Position numbers and translations under genes: made by a program
Notes under the pieces: model-generated
What the model saw: the letters and a program-made list of their open reading frames with translations, nothing else
Told to the model about the DNA's origin: nothing
Database searches by the model: none
Shown here: positions 15,796 to 25,902 of the stretch, one piece after another
How positions within the stretch are numbered: position 1 is the first letter of the stretch
How the letters are laid out: the number at the start of each line of letters is the position of its first letter
Source: Microthrix sp041394405
Lineage (GTDB): Bacteria; Actinomycetota; Acidimicrobiia; Acidimicrobiales; Microtrichaceae
DNA: 64,000 nt
Direction: 5' to 3'
Assembly (NCBI GenBank): GCA_041394405.1
Contig: JAWKIF010000006.1
Span: 1 to 64,000, forward strand

Positions 15796-17562
15796 ATGGG
15801 ACTACGTGAGCGAACCTTCGATTCGACCAGCCACCAGGGTCTCGGCGCTCGACTGAAATCGGCCTTGGCTGTCGTGGCGCTGTTGGTCGGGGTGATGTCC
15901 GGCCTAGCGGGCGCGACCGCGGCTGGGTCGACCCCGCCGACCCCGTTCGGAACCGTGATGGACGTTGGGGTCGGCGGCTACCACACATGTGCGGTGACGT
16001 CGACGGGAGCGGTTCGGTGCTGGGGGCAAAACCAATACAGCCTCGACGGCAACGACGGCCGCTTGGGTGACGGCACGCTCGCCAATTCGTCGGTTCCGGT
16101 CGGTGTGGTCGGCATTTCGGGCGCCTCGAAGGTGAGCGCAGGGACCACCTTCAGCTGCGCGGTCGATGGGGGAGCGGTGCGTTGTTGGGGGCCGAACGTC
16201 TCTGGCGGGCTGGGCAACGGCACTACCGACAACTCGTCCATGCCGGTTGCCGTGTCGGGTATCACCAATGCGAAAGACGTGGATGTCGGGGGGGATCATG
16301 CGTGTGCGCTGATCGACGACGGCACGATCAGATGTTGGGGATCGAATTTCTATGGGCAGCTCGGCAACGGCTCCACAACCGACTCGTCGGTGCCGGTGAC
16401 TGTGAGCGGGGTTTCGGGGGCCAAGGCGATCACAGCGCAGAGCCGCGGTGGGTGTGCGCTGCTGGCTGACGAGACCGTGAAGTGCTGGGGTAGGAATCAC
16501 TTCGGCCAACTGGGGGATGGCACGACCACCGACAGGTCCACCCCGGTGAGCGTGGCGGATCTGACCGGCGTCGTTTCGATCGCCGGCGGCAAGTACTTTG
16601 CCTGTGCCGCCACCTCCAGCGACGTGCAGTGCTGGGGTCAGAACAACACCGGCCAGCTCGGGGACGGCACCACCACCGACTCCAGCACCCCCAGCCAGGT
16701 CAGCGAGCTCGGCGCGGCTTCTCAGGTCACCGCCGGGTGGGCCCATTCTTGTGCCCGGCTTCTTGACGGTCCGGCGAAGTGCTGGGGCCAAAACACCGTC
16801 GGCCAGCTCGGTGATGGCACCACCACCAACTCGACGACCCCGGTGGCGATCAACGGGCTGGCCGCGGTGGGCACGATCGCGGCCGGGCTCTTCAGGACGT
16901 GTGCCACCAACGCCTCCGGCGGCGCCCTGCACTGCTGGGGATCCAACGGGGCCGGCCAGGTCGGCGATGGCACCACTACCGATCGGTCGACCCCGACGCC
17001 GGTTGTTGGGGGGTTGTGTGAGTCGGCGCCGGATCCGGGGTTCAACGACGTGTCCGCATCGGCGTACTACGCCGATGCGGTTGCTTGGTTGGCGGCGATG
17101 GGGATTTCGACGGGAACCGGGCCCGGCACGTATTCGCCGAATGCGGTGGTGAGCCGCAAGGACATGGCGGTGTTCTTGTGGCGGGCGTTTGATTCGCCCG
17201 AGCCGGACGGGGCGAATCCGTTCAGCGATGTTCCCGATGGTGTGTACTACACGGATGCGACGACGTGGCTGGCCGAGGCCGGCATCTCGACGGGTACGTC
17301 GCCCGGGGTGTTCTCGCCCAATGCTCCTGTGACCAGGCGGGATATGGCGGTGTTTCTGTGGCGGGCCACCAACAGTCTCGATGCACCACCTCACAGCTTC
17401 GGGGACGTCCCGGGAGGCGTCTACTACGAGGATGCGGTGTCGTGGCTGGCCCACGTGGGGATCTCGGTCGGCACCGCCCCCGGTGTCTATTCGCCCAACG
17501 CCAACGTCACCCGCAAGGACATGGCCGTGTTCCTCAACCGCCGAGGCTGCGGCACCACCTGA
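15796..17562 (+). CDS. Secreted RCC1 propeller with three SLH repeats, copy 3
   Basis: A 588-residue paralog. Leader MGLRERTFDSTSHQGLG plus hydrophobic segment, seven RCC1 blades with CWG motifs, three intact SLH repeats and the terminal NRRGCGTT. The blade-1 loop reads QNQYSLDGNDG, longer than in copy 4 and unlike copies 1 and 2, while the SLH part is almost identical at DNA level to its neighbours. The start is ATG 15796; the GTG at 15787 is less likely given the conserved element spacing. Predicted to be exported and bound to the cell wall. Confidence 0.85.
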   Translation: MGLRERTFDSTSHQGLGARLKSALAVVALLVGVMSGLAGATAAGSTPPTPFGTVMDVGVGGYHTCAVTSTGAVRCWGQNQYSLDGNDGRLGDGTLANSSVPVGVVGISGASKVSAGTTFSCAVDGGAVRCWGPNVSGGLGNGTTDNSSMPVAVSGITNAKDVDVGGDHACALIDDGTIRCWGSNFYGQLGNGSTTDSSVPVTVSGVSGAKAITAQSRGGCALLADETVKCWGRNHFGQLGDGTTTDRSTPVSVADLTGVVSIAGGKYFACAATSSDVQCWGQNNTGQLGDGTTTDSSTPSQVSELGAASQVTAGWAHSCARLLDGPAKCWGQNTVGQLGDGTTTNSTTPVAINGLAAVGTIAAGLFRTCATNASGGALHCWGSNGAGQVGDGTTTDRSTPTPVVGGLCESAPDPGFNDVSASAYYADAVAWLAAMGISTGTGPGTYSPNAVVSRKDMAVFLWRAFDSPEPDGANPFSDVPDGVYYTDATTWLAEAGISTGTSPGVFSPNAPVTRRDMAVFLWRATNSLDAPPHSFGDVPGGVYYEDAVSWLAHVGISVGTAPGVYSPNANVTRKDMAVFLNRRGCGTT

Positions 17563-17571
17563 GCACCGCCC

Positions 17572-17589
17572 GTTACGCGCTGGTTAACG
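17572..17589 (+). promoter_or_regulatory. RCC1-SLH upstream element, copy 4
   Basis: GTTACGCGCTGGTTAACG, 22 nt before ATG 17612 and 9 bp after the stop of copy 3. Confidence 0.7.
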
Positions 17590-17611
17590 CCGTCGGTGCA
17601 TGGTGGTTTCC

Positions 17612-19357
17612 ATGGGACGACAGAAGAACGTCATGCGCTCGACAGGTCGTCATGATCCTGGTGGTCGTCTGAAGACTGCGCTGGCGGCGACCGGGATGCT
17701 GGTGGGCGTGGTGTTCGGTCTTGCGGGCGCAACCGGTGCCGGGGCGACGCCGGCTCCGTTCGGTAGGGCTGCCGAGATTGGCGTCGGCCGATGGCACGCG
17801 TGTGCGGTTGCTTCGTCTGGTGCACTGCGGTGCTGGGGGGTGAACCTGGGCCTCTTGGGTGATGGCAAGGTTGCTGAGTCGTCGGTGCCGGTTGGTGTGG
17901 TCGGCATCTCCGATGCCACGCAGGTCAGTGGGGGAGAGACTGCGACCTGTTCGGTTCTCGATGGTGGGGAGGTGAGATGCTGGGGTCGCAACTACTACGG
18001 GGGCCTCGGGGATGGGACCACGACTGACTCGGAGATGCCGGTTGCCGTGGTCGGCATCACCGACGCGACCGACGTGGTCGTGGGGGTCCACCATGCGTGT
18101 GCGCTGATCGACGACGGCACCATCGAATGCTGGGGCAGGAACTCAGGCGGCCAACTCGGCGACGGCACCTTCACCGACTCCTTGCTGCCGGTGCCGGTGA
18201 GCGGGATTTCCACCGCCGTGGAAATCTCGGATGGCTACAACGGGGCGTGTGCGCGGCTGGCCGATGGCACGGTGAAGTGTTGGGGCCAGAATCACTATGG
18301 CCAGCTGGGTGATGGCTCGACGACGAGCTCGTCTGCCCCGGTGACGGTGACCGGCCTGACCGGGGCGAAATCGATCACCAGAGGCCAGCAGTTTGCGTGC
18401 GCTACGACGAGCGAGAGTGTGTGGTGTTGGGGCAGAAACAACAACGGCCAGTTGGGCGACGGCACTACCAGCGATTCCCGTGTCCCGGTGAAGGTGAGCG
18501 AGCTTGAGGCAGCGACTCGGGTGACCGCTGGCACAAGTCACGCCTGTGCACAGCTTGCCGACGCGTCGGCGAGGTGCTGGGGCGCAAACTCGGCGGGTCA
18601 GCTGGGCGATGGCACCACCACCGGCACGACCAAACCGGTCCCAATCACGGGACTCCCAGGTGTCGGGGACATGGCAGCCGGAGGTTTGCAGACGTGCGCC
18701 AACGACTTGGCGTCCGGGACGCTGCATTGCTGGGGGCAGAACACGAACGGCCAGCTCGGCGACGGAACGACCGTCGACCGGTCGACCCCAACACCGGTGA
18801 TCGGGGGGTTGTGCGAGTCGGCGCCGGATCCGGGGTTCAACGACGTGTCTGCGTCGGCGTACTACGCCGATGCGGTGGCCTGGCTGGCCGCCATGGGGAT
18901 CTCGACCGGCACCGGCCCCAACACGTATTCGCCCAATGCGGTGGTGAGCCGCAAGGACATGGCGGTGTTCTTGTGGCGGGCGTTTGATTCGCCCGAGCCG
19001 GACGGGGCGAACCCGTTCAGCGATGTTCCCGATGGTGCGTACTACACCGATGCCACGACCTGGCTGGCCGAGGCCGGCATCTCGACGGGCACCTCGCCCG
19101 GGATGTTTTCCCCCAACGCGACGGTCACCCGAAGAGACATGGCGGTGTTTCTGTGGCGGGCCACCAACAGCCTCGATGCACCACCTCACAGCTTCGGGGA
19201 CGTCCCCGGAGGCGTCTACTACGAGGATGCGGTGTCGTGGCTGGCCCATGTCGGCATCTCCGTCGGCACTGCCCCGGGTGTTTATTCGCCCAACGCCAAC
19301 GTCACCCGCAAGGACATGGCCGTGTTCCTCAACCGACGGGGCTGCGGCACCACCTGA
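17612..19357 (+). CDS. Secreted RCC1 propeller with three SLH repeats, copy 4
   Basis: A 581-residue paralog, slightly shorter because the blade-1 loop is contracted (CWGVNLGLLGDG). The leader (MGRQKNVMRSTGRHDPG) differs from copies 1-3, so the N-terminal part has diverged or been exchanged while the SLH anchor remains nearly identical. Seven CWG blades and three intact SLH repeats are present. It is the last gene of the tandem array and is followed after 33 bp by a convergent phosphatase gene. Function is inferred as for copy 1. Confidence 0.85.
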   Translation: MGRQKNVMRSTGRHDPGGRLKTALAATGMLVGVVFGLAGATGAGATPAPFGRAAEIGVGRWHACAVASSGALRCWGVNLGLLGDGKVAESSVPVGVVGISDATQVSGGETATCSVLDGGEVRCWGRNYYGGLGDGTTTDSEMPVAVVGITDATDVVVGVHHACALIDDGTIECWGRNSGGQLGDGTFTDSLLPVPVSGISTAVEISDGYNGACARLADGTVKCWGQNHYGQLGDGSTTSSSAPVTVTGLTGAKSITRGQQFACATTSESVWCWGRNNNGQLGDGTTSDSRVPVKVSELEAATRVTAGTSHACAQLADASARCWGANSAGQLGDGTTTGTTKPVPITGLPGVGDMAAGGLQTCANDLASGTLHCWGQNTNGQLGDGTTVDRSTPTPVIGGLCESAPDPGFNDVSASAYYADAVAWLAAMGISTGTGPNTYSPNAVVSRKDMAVFLWRAFDSPEPDGANPFSDVPDGAYYTDATTWLAEAGISTGTSPGMFSPNATVTRRDMAVFLWRATNSLDAPPHSFGDVPGGVYYEDAVSWLAHVGISVGTAPGVYSPNANVTRKDMAVFLNRRGCGTT

Positions 19358-19390
19358 GCTCGCAAGGCGGCCATCGCGAACGGCACCGGA

Positions 19391-20170
19391 CTAGCCGACG
19401 AGCGGTCGAAGCTGTTCGAACACCGCTGGTCCCGCGGCAAGCACCAGATCGGAGTTCTCGGGGCAGGGCAGCTCAACCTGCGCGTGCGCCTCGCGGGCGA
19501 TGAGCGATCCGGCCGCGTAGTCCCACGGCTTGATGTCCCGCTCGACATACGCGTCGAGGCGGCCAGCGGCTACCCAGCACAGGTTCAGCGCCGCTGATCC
19601 GAACACCCGCACATCGCGCACCTTGCCCAGGAGGTGCGCAATCGTGCGACCGTGCGAGTTGCGCAGGTTGGCGTCGTAGGAAAACCCGGTGCCGACGAGC
19701 GTGAGGTCCAGCCGATCTGGAGCGGTGCACCCGATCGGGCGTTCGTCGAGGCGTGCGCCGCCCCCGGCATGAGCGCTGAATACCTCGCCGAGCCGAACGT
19801 CGACCACCGCGCCCGCTGCGGGCCGACCGTTGACGATGGCAGCGACGCTCACGGCCGATATCGGCACGCCGTAGGTGAAGTTGACAGTGCCATCAAGCGG
19901 GTCCACCACCCACTCAATGGCGTTGTTGGGGCCATCGCCGAGTACCCCGTTGCCACCCTCCTCCCCAAGCACTCGCGCTCCGGGCGTCGCCTCGGCGAGG
20001 AGGTCGCAGATGATGCGCTCCGCCGCCAGGTCGGCCTCGGTGACGACGTCGGTCGCCGTGCTTTTGGATGCAACCGGCGTTTGAGATTCGCTGGAGCGGA
20101 TTCTCTTGGCAGCTGTCCGGCAGGCATCGATCGCCACCTCTTCCAGCTCGCCCATGGCGACCATGGTCAC
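19391..20170 (-). CDS. Inositol-monophosphatase-family phosphatase
   Basis: The 259-residue product shows all metal-site motifs of the family: GEEGG (about residue 70), WVVDPLDGTVNF (about 88-99) and WDYAAG near the C-terminus. It hydrolyses phosphomonoesters with Mg2+; substrates range from inositol phosphates to sugar or polyol phosphates and PAP. GTG 20170 overlaps the stop of the DeoR gene (GTGA); ATG 20164 is the alternative. Its place as the last gene after a DeoR regulator and a polyol dehydrogenase suggests a sugar or polyol phosphate substrate, which is inference. Confidence 0.85.
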   Translation of the reverse strand: MTMVAMGELEEVAIDACRTAAKRIRSSESQTPVASKSTATDVVTEADLAAERIICDLLAEATPGARVLGEEGGNGVLGDGPNNAIEWVVDPLDGTVNFTYGVPISAVSVAAIVNGRPAAGAVVDVRLGEVFSAHAGGGARLDERPIGCTAPDRLDLTLVGTGFSYDANLRNSHGRTIAHLLGKVRDVRVFGSAALNLCWVAAGRLDAYVERDIKPWDYAAGSLIAREAHAQVELPCPENSDLVLAAGPAVFEQLRPLVG

Positions 20171-20964
20171 GACCCCGCGATCCGCACCTCAAGGCCGAGG
20201 TCGCGGAGCTGCTGGATCGCGTCAGGGTCGGCGCCGTCGTCGGTGATCAACATGTCGATTTCGTCGAAGCCTGCGTAGGGGTAGAGCTGCCCGCTGCCAA
20301 GCTTCGAATGGTCGACGAGGGCGATAACCCGGTTCGATGCCTCGATCATGGCCCGCTTGAGGACGTGCTCCTCCCGATACGGGGTCGTCAGGCCCCGGTC
20401 GAGCGACAAGCTGTCGCAGCTGATGAAGAGCACATCGACGAGCATGCCGCGAACCATGTCGGCGCTGACCCCGTCGACCATGGCCATGGTGTTCACCCGA
20501 ACACCGCCACCCAGCACGGTGAGCTGGGTGACACCGCGGTGGATCAAGGTCACGGCGCCGACGATGGAGTTGGTGATCACGTGAGCGTTGCGTTCGGTGG
20601 GGAACACCTCCGCCAGGCGCAACAGGGTGGACCCCGAGTCGATGAGCACCGATCCGCCCTCGGGCACCTCGGCCGCCGCCAACTCGGCGATCCGCAGCTT
20701 CTCGGCGATGTTGTGTTTGTCTCGGGCGGTGAGCCGCGGCTCGTGCTCGGCTCGCTCGACGGGAACGGCGCCACCGTGGACGCGCCGCAACTCGCCCGCG
20801 GCCTGAAGGTCGGACAGGTCGCGCCGGATGGTCTCGGTGGTCACCCCCAGCCGGCTGGCCAGGTCGGTCACCTCAACGGAGCCTTGTGCGAGGGCCAGGC
20901 GATGGATGTCGCGCTGACGGTCGTGCTGGAGTTTGGCTGGCGGCTTCAAGTTCGACTCGGCCAC
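20167..20964 (-). CDS. DeoR/GlpR-family transcriptional regulator
   Basis: This 265-residue protein starts at GTG 20964, 4 bp after the dehydrogenase stop. The N-terminal DeoR helix-turn-helix is plain (VTDLASRLGVTTETIRRDL, then GELRRVHGGA), and the C-terminal sugar-phosphate sensor domain has the usual DSGSTLLRLAEVF and NS phosphate-binding turns. DeoR-type regulators repress sugar and polyol catabolic genes until a phosphorylated sugar binds. It most likely controls this operon and the divergent ABC importer at 22578. Confidence 0.9.
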   Translation of the reverse strand: MAESNLKPPAKLQHDRQRDIHRLALAQGSVEVTDLASRLGVTTETIRRDLSDLQAAGELRRVHGGAVPVERAEHEPRLTARDKHNIAEKLRIAELAAAEVPEGGSVLIDSGSTLLRLAEVFPTERNAHVITNSIVGAVTLIHRGVTQLTVLGGGVRVNTMAMVDGVSADMVRGMLVDVLFISCDSLSLDRGLTTPYREEHVLKRAMIEASNRVIALVDHSKLGSGQLYPYAGFDEIDMLITDDGADPDAIQQLRDLGLEVRIAGS

Positions 20965-20968
20965 GGGC

Positions 20969-22432
<1,464 letters not shown>

Positions 22433-22577
22433 GAAACAACTTCTCAAGTGGGTATGTATGCAAGATTCTCCTTTACATGGGTGGGAATCGACACGTAGGG
22501 TGTCTTCCGTCACGGGATCCACGTTCCCGTGTGACCAACCCAGGGGCGCCGCCCCGGTGACGAAGGAGACATACCCG
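22433..22577. promoter_or_regulatory. Divergent promoter region of the polyol locus
   Basis: This 145-bp region is less GC-rich than its surroundings. AACAAC-ATG-AAACAAC repeats near the dehydrogenase start, and TTTACA with TAGGGT 18 bp later could be a promoter for the importer. A DeoR operator is expected here, but I could not define one. Confidence 0.4.
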
Positions 22578-23936
22578 ATGGCACTCTCAACCCGGGGGAG
22601 GCTGACGCGGCTCGTGGCCGCGGTGGCGGCCTGCTCTTTGACCGCCGCAGCCTGCGGTGGTGACGAAAAGTCCAGTGGCGACGACAAGACGCTGAACGTC
22701 GCCGTCGTCGGCAACCCACAGATGGAGGACATCGCCGAGCTCACGCCGGACTTGTTCACGGCCGATAGCGGGATCGAGGTGAACTACTCGATCCTCGAGG
22801 AGGACCAGCTTCGAGAGATCACCACCCGTGACGCCGCCGCCGGAGGCGACCAGTTCGACGTCGTGATGATCGGGCTCTTTGAGGCGCCGCAGTTCGGCGA
22901 GAACGACTGGATCATGGATCTGGCCGACTACGCCGCCGACGACGAGACCTACGACGTTGATGACCTCGTTCCGACGGTTCGAGACGGCCTGTCGGTTGAC
23001 GACGCCATGTACGCCTCGCCGTTCTACGCCGAGTCGTCGTTCCTCATGTATCGCGAGGACGTGCTCGCCGATGCCGGGCTCGAGATGCCCGAGGCCCCGA
23101 CCTGGGACCAGGTCGCAGAGATCGCCAGGGAGATCGACACCGACGACATGGCAGGCATCTGCCTCCGCGGCAAGCCCGGCTGGGGTGACCTCGGTGCTGC
23201 GTTCACCACGGTGCTCAACACGTTCGGAGGCACCTGGTGGGCCGCCAACGACGACGGCACCATCGGCGAAGCGCAGGTCGATCAGCCCGAATTCAAGGAG
23301 GCCCTCGAGTTCTATGTGGGCCTGCTGGAGGACGCCGGTGAGCCCGACGCCTCCAACGCCTCCTACAACGAGTGCAGCCAGCAGTACCTCGATGGCCAGG
23401 TGGCCATGTGGTACGACGCCACCGTTGCCGCCGGCACGCTTGAGGCAGACGACAGCCCGGTGAAGGGCAAGAACGGCTATGCCCTCGCCCCGGTGAACGA
23501 GACGGACACCTCGGGCTGGTTGTGGGCCTGGTCGCTGGCCATTCCCACCACCGCCGCCAACCCGGACCTTGCCTGGGAGTACATCTCGTGGGCAACCGGC
23601 CCGGAGTACATCGCCCAGGCCGGTGAGGAGATTCCCGGCGGTTGGGCGGCGATCCCGCCCGGAACCCGGGCATCCACCTACGAGCTGCCCGAGTACCAGG
23701 AGGCCGCCTCAGCGTTTGCTGACAAGACCCTGGAGGCCATGGAGGCCGCGCCGATCAACGATCCCGGAACCACGCCTCGACCAGGCCTCCCGGGTGTTCA
23801 GTTCGTGGGCGTTCCCGAGTTCCAGGACATGGGCAACCAGTGCACGGAGCTGTTCTCCAGCGTGATCGCCGGAAGCCTCCCCATCGACGACGCGCTGTCG
23901 CAGTGCCAGGACATCGCCTCGTCCTTCAGCCAGTGA
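22578..23936 (+). CDS. ABC sugar/polyol-binding lipoprotein
   Basis: The 452-residue product has a lipoprotein signal with lipobox LTAAAC (Cys26) and then a family-1 solute-binding protein fold. The segment following the signal (NPQMEDIAELTPDLFTA) and QFDVVMIGLFEAPQF are typical of polyol-binding proteins of the SmoE/MtlE group. GAAGGAGA precedes ATG 22578 by 9 nt. It would capture the polyol outside the membrane and deliver it to the permeases encoded next. Polyol specificity rests on sequence feel and on the divergent polyol dehydrogenase. Confidence 0.85.
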   Translation: MALSTRGRLTRLVAAVAACSLTAAACGGDEKSSGDDKTLNVAVVGNPQMEDIAELTPDLFTADSGIEVNYSILEEDQLREITTRDAAAGGDQFDVVMIGLFEAPQFGENDWIMDLADYAADDETYDVDDLVPTVRDGLSVDDAMYASPFYAESSFLMYREDVLADAGLEMPEAPTWDQVAEIAREIDTDDMAGICLRGKPGWGDLGAAFTTVLNTFGGTWWAANDDGTIGEAQVDQPEFKEALEFYVGLLEDAGEPDASNASYNECSQQYLDGQVAMWYDATVAAGTLEADDSPVKGKNGYALAPVNETDTSGWLWAWSLAIPTTAANPDLAWEYISWATGPEYIAQAGEEIPGGWAAIPPGTRASTYELPEYQEAASAFADKTLEAMEAAPINDPGTTPRPGLPGVQFVGVPEFQDMGNQCTELFSSVIAGSLPIDDALSQCQDIASSFSQ

Positions 23937-24053
23937 GGCTGATGGGCTGACCAGTCCACAGCCAGGCCCGGGTCGGACGAGACACCTCCCGCCCGTCCGA
24001 CCCGGGCACCGGCTGCCACCGATGGACCTATCGAGTGAGTTGAGGGGAATGCC

Positions 24054-25028
24054 ATGACCGACATCGACGAGCAACAGGCGGCCCCGACACCGCCGGATGG
24101 GCCCACCGAGGCCCCGCCGCCCAAGGCGCCTTCGGGCGACCCGGCGCTTCCCTCGCATGCAAGCGCCTGGCGTCGACGCATCCCGCTGCTGCCGGCGCTG
24201 ATCTTCACCATCCTGCTGACGCAGGTGCCGTTCGTTCTCAGCCTGTGGTACAGCCTCACCAACTGGACGGTCAACCCTCCGCTGGACCGGGAGTTCATCG
24301 GCCTCGGCAACTACGCCGACCTCCCAGGAAACGATCAGTTCGTCGATGCGGCCATGGTCAGCATCAAGATCACGGTGGCCTCGGTGCTGCTCTCGGTCAT
24401 CTTCGGAACCCTGATCGCCATCCTCCTCGACCGAAAGTTCTTCGGCCAGGGCTTTGTGCGGACCCTGATCATCACTCCGTTTCTGATCATGCCGGTGGTC
24501 GCCGGGCTGATCTGGAAGAACCAGATGTTCCACGCCCTCTATGGCGTGCTCAACTGGGTGCTCGAGACCCTCGGGTTCGAGTCGGTCGAGTTCGTATCGA
24601 AATATCCGCTGGCGTCCATCGTCATCGTGCTCGTGTGGCAGTGGACACCGTTCATGATGCTGATCATGCTCGCCGGCCTCCAAAGCCAGCCCTCCGACGT
24701 GCTGGAGGCGGCCCGAGTCGATGGGGCCAGCTCGTTCGGCATCTTTCGCCAGCTCACGCTGCCGCACCTGCGCCGCTACATCGAACTCGGGGTCCTGCTG
24801 GGGACCATCTACCTCATCCAGGTCTTCGATCACATCGCGGTGATCACGGGCGGCGGCCCCAAGTCGACCAACCTGCCGTTCTACGTCTATCGCCGATCCA
24901 TCGGCGGCGGCTGGCTGTTCGGCGCAGCCTCGTCCTATTCGATTGTGGTGGTGGTGGCGTCGATCATCATCGCCACCTTTGCGCTTCGGGTGCTGTCGAG
25001 CCTGCTCAAAGGAGATGATGCAACGTGA
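24054..25028 (+). CDS. ABC sugar/polyol permease, MalF type
   Basis: A 324-residue membrane protein with a Pro-rich cytoplasmic N-terminus (about 45 residues) and six predicted membrane segments. The EAA loop EAARVDGASSFGIFRQLTLP near residues 222-241 contacts the ATPase (listed in two parts: EAARVDGASSF and GIFRQLTLP). It belongs to the importer operon and its stop overlaps the GTG of the second permease by 4 bp. Confidence 0.9.
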   Translation: MTDIDEQQAAPTPPDGPTEAPPPKAPSGDPALPSHASAWRRRIPLLPALIFTILLTQVPFVLSLWYSLTNWTVNPPLDREFIGLGNYADLPGNDQFVDAAMVSIKITVASVLLSVIFGTLIAILLDRKFFGQGFVRTLIITPFLIMPVVAGLIWKNQMFHALYGVLNWVLETLGFESVEFVSKYPLASIVIVLVWQWTPFMMLIMLAGLQSQPSDVLEAARVDGASSFGIFRQLTLPHLRRYIELGVLLGTIYLIQVFDHIAVITGGGPKSTNLPFYVYRRSIGGGWLFGAASSYSIVVVVASIIIATFALRVLSSLLKGDDAT

Positions 25029-25879
25029 GTGGTCACGAGACGCATGTCGTCGGGGAACGACGCTGGGTCGACGGAGTCCTTGGCGTGGTCGCCTGGCTCG
25101 TCGGTGCGCTGTACTTCTTCCCGATCCTGTGGATGCTGGTCAACAGCTTCAAGACCGAGCTCGAGGCCAATGGGCCACCGAGCATCGCCTTCAGTCCCAC
25201 GGCGGAGCGATACTCGGAGGTGGTGGAATCGAGCAGCGGGGTGCTGTCGTTCACCGAGGCCTTCCGGAACTCCGGTCTCGTCACCGTGGCCAGCACGATC
25301 GTCGTGTTGCTGCTGGCCATCCCGGCCGCGTATGCGCTGACGATCTACCCGGTGAAGAAGTGGCGCGATGTGCTGTTCTTCTTCATCTCCACCAAGTTCC
25401 TGCCGCTGGTCGCATCCGTGCTCCCGCTGTGGATTCTCGCCCGCGAGCTCAACCTGCTGAACACGCGGCTCGTGCTGGTGATTCTGTACACGGCGATGAA
25501 CCTGCCGCTCGCGGTCTGGATGCTCCGTTCCTTCTTTCAGGAGGTGCCGAAGGAGTTGATCGAGGCGGCGGAGATCGACGGTGCCTCGCTCCTCGGCCAG
25601 CTGCGTTCGGTGATCCTGCCGATCGCCTTGCCGGGCATTGCAGCCACCGCGTTGCTGTGCCTGATCTTCGCCTGGAACGAGTACTTCTTTGCGGTTCAGC
25701 TGAACGCGGCCGACGGCCAGACCGTTCCCATCTGGGTGGCGGCCAACGTCAGCACCCGCGGCAACTTCATCGCCAAGCTGTCGGCGGCATCGGTGCTGGC
25801 CAGCCTGCCCGTCGTGATTGCCGGATGGCTGGCACAGAAGCGGATGATCCGTGGCCTCGCCATGGGCGCCATCAAATAA
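25025..25879 (+). CDS. ABC sugar/polyol permease, MalG type
   Basis: The 284-residue permease begins at GTG 25025, translationally coupled to the first permease. Six membrane segments are apparent, and the EAA motif reads EAAEIDGASLLGQLRSVILP at about residues 179-198. It pairs with the MalF-type subunit to form the channel of the binding-protein-dependent importer. Conserved NEYFF precedes the last segments, as in sugar permeases of this class. Confidence 0.9.
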   Translation: MSGHETHVVGERRWVDGVLGVVAWLVGALYFFPILWMLVNSFKTELEANGPPSIAFSPTAERYSEVVESSSGVLSFTEAFRNSGLVTVASTIVVLLLAIPAAYALTIYPVKKWRDVLFFFISTKFLPLVASVLPLWILARELNLLNTRLVLVILYTAMNLPLAVWMLRSFFQEVPKELIEAAEIDGASLLGQLRSVILPIALPGIAATALLCLIFAWNEYFFAVQLNAADGQTVPIWVAANVSTRGNFIAKLSAASVLASLPVVIAGWLAQKRMIRGLAMGAIK

Positions 25880-25902
25880 GACGAGAAACGAGGAACGACG
25901 AC

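Noticed and set aside
12123..17589. GTTACGCGCTGGTTAACG considered as an attachment site or transposon end
   Set aside because: No integrase or transposase nearby, and all five copies keep fixed spacing to a start codon, which fits a regulatory site better.
12163..19357. Repeated pattern considered as a CRISPR or satellite array
   Set aside because: Repeats are protein-coding RCC1 and SLH units with codon-level divergence and no regular short spacers.
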